From Firmicutes bacterium HGW-Firmicutes-11 (GTDB lineage: Bacteria; Bacillota; Clostridia; Peptostreptococcales; Anaerovoracaceae): DNA of 64,000 nucleotides. A program made the position numbers and the translations under genes. The notes under the pieces were generated by a model. It saw only the letters and a program-made list of their open reading frames with translations, made no database searches and had not been told where the DNA came from. Below, piece by piece: positions 62,421 to 64,000 of the stretch (positions are counted from its first letter, which is position 1; every line of letters begins with the position of its first letter). The DNA is taken from contig PHAE01000002.1 of NCBI GenBank assembly GCA_002840285.1, forward strand, positions 62,001 to 126,000, given 5' to 3'.

Positions 62421-62801
62421 TTATTCCAGAGCATCTTCGATCGCCATCAAGTATGCGTTGCTCGTGACGGTTGCTCCCGACACGACGTCAACTCGGGTGT
62501 CCTGAGCAGCTACTACATTTTGAAACAGTTCGGTGCTCACTTCGGTCTTCACGAAGGTGACATCATCAAGTATCTCGATCTCTTCGATCCGGTTTCCCTT
62601 GATGACCACCTGTAGTTCATTGGTCCATCTGCCATTGTGATAGGCACCGATATAAGTTCCATCTACCGGCAATACGGGGATCCCTTCCATTGACATCGAG
62701 GCGCCTTCGTCCAGTCCTTTCGTCAAATAGTAGATGCCACCAGCCAGAATCAATGCCATCATTAAAATGACGATGCCAAGTGCTTTTACTATCTTCTTCA
62801 T
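62421..62801 (-). CDS. Membrane-anchored FMN-binding domain protein
   Basis: The 126-residue protein has an N-terminal membrane anchor (about 5-27) and an extracellular FMN_bind domain (about 45-126). The flavinylation motif is SGATVTSNAY, where the second Thr is the site of covalent FMN attachment in RnfG/NqrC-type domains. It suggests extracytosolic electron transfer, but no ApbE-type transferase gene is in the window. Its start overlaps the tetR stop by 4 bases. Confidence 0.88.
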   Translation of the reverse strand: MKKIVKALGIVILMMALILAGGIYYLTKGLDEGASMSMEGIPVLPVDGTYIGAYHNGRWTNELQVVIKGNRIEEIEILDDVTFVKTEVSTELFQNVVAAQDTRVDVVSGATVTSNAYLMAIEDALE

Positions 62802-63418
62802 TTTCTACTCCTTGCAATTGCCATTACTGTTGTTTCTACGAAAAAATCGATGAGCCGATTCTGTTGATCCTGTCCGAGATCTCGTTCGCTGATCAGTTTA
62901 AGTATCAAGCCAAGAGTTGACACAGCTACCATCTGAGCCGTTATCTCGATCTCATCCTCGTCCATGCCCTGCGATGTATCGAGCTTGGCAATACAGCTCG
63001 CTAAAACTGCCAGTGCCGGTTTTTCTTTTGCTGCTCCTCGAAACAAGGAGGATGTATGGCGCAAGGCCACGGTAGACTGGCTCAGTTGAGCAGACACAAA
63101 TTCCTCCGGCATAGCCAGCGCAGCCCTAATATAATTTCTTGTCATGTCTTTGAGCACCTCCTCCGCTGACCCCTCCTTCACCGCAGCTGTGGCTACGGCA
63201 TTCATGATCTTGCCGTAACCGGTCTGCATGACATGGTCTAAGATCTCTTCCTTGTCTTTGAAATAATGGTAAATGACCGAAGGTGCATATTCGATACGAG
63301 CCGCAATTTTTCGTATCGAAAAGCCGTCGATCCCATGCTCCTTGATGATCTCCGTCGCTGCTTCCAGGATCAGCGCCTTCCGATTATCCCGTTCCCGTTC
63401 TCGTCTCGTTTCAGTCAT
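62798..63418 (-). CDS. TetR-family transcriptional repressor
   Basis: The 206-residue protein has the TetR N-terminal helix-turn-helix (about 10-55, EHGIDGFSIRKIAARIEYAP and SVIYHYFKDKEEIL) and a helical ligand-binding C-terminal domain. The ATG at 63418 lies 6 bases after GGAG. Two matching palindromes sit between its promoter and start, so it very likely represses its own operon with the FMN-binding and flavodoxin genes. The inducer is unknown. Confidence 0.92.
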   Translation of the reverse strand: MTETRRERERDNRKALILEAATEIIKEHGIDGFSIRKIAARIEYAPSVIYHYFKDKEEILDHVMQTGYGKIMNAVATAAVKEGSAEEVLKDMTRNYIRAALAMPEEFVSAQLSQSTVALRHTSSLFRGAAKEKPALAVLASCIAKLDTSQGMDEDEIEITAQMVAVSTLGLILKLISERDLGQDQQNRLIDFFVETTVMAIARSRK

Positions 63419-63433
63419 TTCACGCTCCCTTTC

Positions 63434-63463
63434 GAACATTGTTCTTAATTAGAACATTGTTCT
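63434..63463. promoter_or_regulatory. Tandem operator palindromes for the TetR-family repressor
   Basis: The 11-base sequence GAACATTGTTC occurs twice (63434-63444 and 63452-63462), 18 bases apart. The second lies in a perfect palindrome AGAACATTGTTCT. Both fall between the -10 box and the start codon, where a bound repressor would block transcription. Confidence 0.75.
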
Positions 63464-63468
63464 ACTTT

Positions 63469-63497
63469 AGAATACGACAACGTTTGCGTGTTGTCAA
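63469..63497 (-). promoter_or_regulatory. Promoter of the tetR-flavin operon
   Basis: TTGACA (63497-63492), a 17-base spacer and TATTCT (63474-63469) on the minus strand. The transcription start would fall just before the two operator palindromes. Confidence 0.75.
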
Positions 63498-63741
63498 CAC
63501 TTTTTTTGTAAGTTGCCGCGGCTTAGAACCGCTAGTTGTCTTTTTTTCTATACTGCACGTCCATATAGACAACAATTTACGGGATCCGTGCCATAATTGC
63601 AATGGATCCCGCACCTTTGGCCCGTCAACAGCTCTTAGTAGTCATTTGCGAACGAAAAAAAATAATTGAGACAACGAATTCATGTAAATGGCGGATTGGC
63701 GTTGTCTCAAGACAATAGAGTCGGTCAAAAGAGACAACGAA
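63475..63741. repeat. Non-coding spacer with repeated GACAAC inverted elements
   Basis: No credible gene lies between the tetR start and the PPOX gene. The spacer holds several copies of AGACAAC or its complement: inverted pairs at 63535-63541/63567-63573 and at 63666-63676/63700-63710 (TTGAGACAACG with CGTTGTCTCAA, a perfect 11-bp stem), and a further GAGACAACGA at 63731-63740. Another inverted repeat GGGATCC/GGATCCC is at 63581-63610. Function is unknown. Confidence 0.55.
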
Positions 63742-63758
63742 GCCTGAAAAAGGACGAA

Positions 63759-63788
63759 AAGGGTGCCGGCTTTTCAGCCGGCACCCTT
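63759..63788 (-). terminator. Terminator of the PPOX-type gene
   Basis: AAGGGTGCCGGC and GCCGGCACCCTT form a perfect 12-bp stem, followed on the minus strand by TTTTC. It ends the gene running in from the right edge. Confidence 0.8.
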
Positions 63789-63804
63789 AAATTTAAGAAG
63801 AAAG

Positions 63805-64000
63805 CTACCTTCTGGACTTGCCGGAACGATGTTCGACCTCGATTTTGAATACTCTAGTTTTATGCTTTGCTGCTTCGATGTATTTCATGCCAGCATCCAT
63901 GTATTCGCTGGAGTACTTCGTGAGGAAACGGCGAAGCGCTCCCTCCTTCTCTTCTCCTGTGAGTTCACGGACACGACCGAAGAGGACCACGCTTTTATAG
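63805..64000 (-). CDS. C-terminal part of a pyridoxamine 5'-phosphate oxidase-like (NimA-type) flavoprotein, cut by the window
   Basis: The frame is open to the right edge. The visible 65 residues read YKSVVLFGRVRELTGEEKEG and later KHKTRVFKIEVEHRSGK. The strand-turn pattern Y-x-S-V-x-x-F-G-R is typical of PPOX-like FMN-binding split-barrel proteins of the NimA group. The N-terminal part with the cofactor site is outside the window, so activity cannot be judged. Confidence 0.65.
   Translation of the reverse strand, partial: YKSVVLFGRVRELTGEEKEGALRRFLTKYSSEYMDAGMKYIEAAKHKTRVFKIEVEHRSGKSRR

Noticed and set aside
1..64000. CRISPR arrays, insertion sequences, prophage, tRNA and rRNA genes
   Set aside because: No repeat-spacer units, transposase, integrase, phage structural genes, or cloverleaf or rRNA signatures were seen on either strand.

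Overview
The window looks like the chromosome of a strictly anaerobic, fermentative Firmicute of the class Clostridia. The evidence is a trimeric electron-bifurcating-type [FeFe] hydrogenase under a Rex repressor, an oxygen-sensitive pyruvate formate-lyase behind a ZTP riboswitch, low-GC promoters with TTGACA/TATAAT boxes, strong purine-rich ribosome binding sites, lipoproteins, and many amino-acid uptake and breakdown genes. The species cannot be named from sequence alone. No tRNA, rRNA, CRISPR array, insertion sequence or prophage gene was seen. Genes are dense and many overlap by 4 bases (ATGA).

Layout. 1-2976: the end of a membrane diguanylate cyclase, a SHOCT protein and a class III aminotransferase. 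2991-10973 (minus): rex-hydC-hydB-hydA, then a PAS-containing sensory [FeFe] hydrogenase and a SpoIIE-type phosphatase; promoter and probable Rex operator lie at 11030-11084. 11191-15763: flavodoxin, HerA-like ATPase, DUF4332 protein, GGDEF/HD-GYP protein, small ACT-like protein. 15820-19632: OFA-family carrier and riboswitch-controlled pflB. 19618-21729 (minus): aroF-tyrA with a leader peptide carrying three consecutive Tyr codons and a terminator, read here as a tyrosine attenuator. 21726-25626: acetate-type symporter with its DUF485 partner, and an unidentified polytopic membrane protein. 25736-31602 (minus): livKHMGF branched-chain-type amino acid ABC transporter with L-asparaginase as last gene. 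31773-36218: two lipoproteins and a three-gene membrane/zincin group. 36325-40283 (minus): FetAB-type exporter, small membrane protein, response regulator, histidine kinase. 40407-47965 (plus): DUF4153 protein, then a copper operon (HMA/TauE/cupredoxin fusion, CopA ATPase, response regulator, kinase). 48976-55090 (minus): a seven-gene operon starting with diaminopropionate ammonia-lyase, followed by MFS exporter, acetyltransferase, small His-rich membrane protein and a NitT/TauT-type ABC transporter. 55251-59076 (plus): pilC, four small pilin-like genes and pilT. 59085-64000: ABC-F protein, PAP2 phosphatase, ferritin-like protein, TetR-controlled flavodoxin/FMN-binding genes and the end of a PPOX-type gene.

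Together the genes describe disposal of fermentative reducing power as H2 and formate, sensed through NADH (Rex) and possibly H2 (sensory hydrogenase plus phosphatase), feeding on imported amino acids, with copper and iron efflux, c-di-GMP signalling and a reduced pilus-type machine. The observations most worth following are the tyrosine attenuator at aroF-tyrA, the PilC-PilT operon without PilB and with non-canonical pilin-like proteins, and the diaminopropionate operon.
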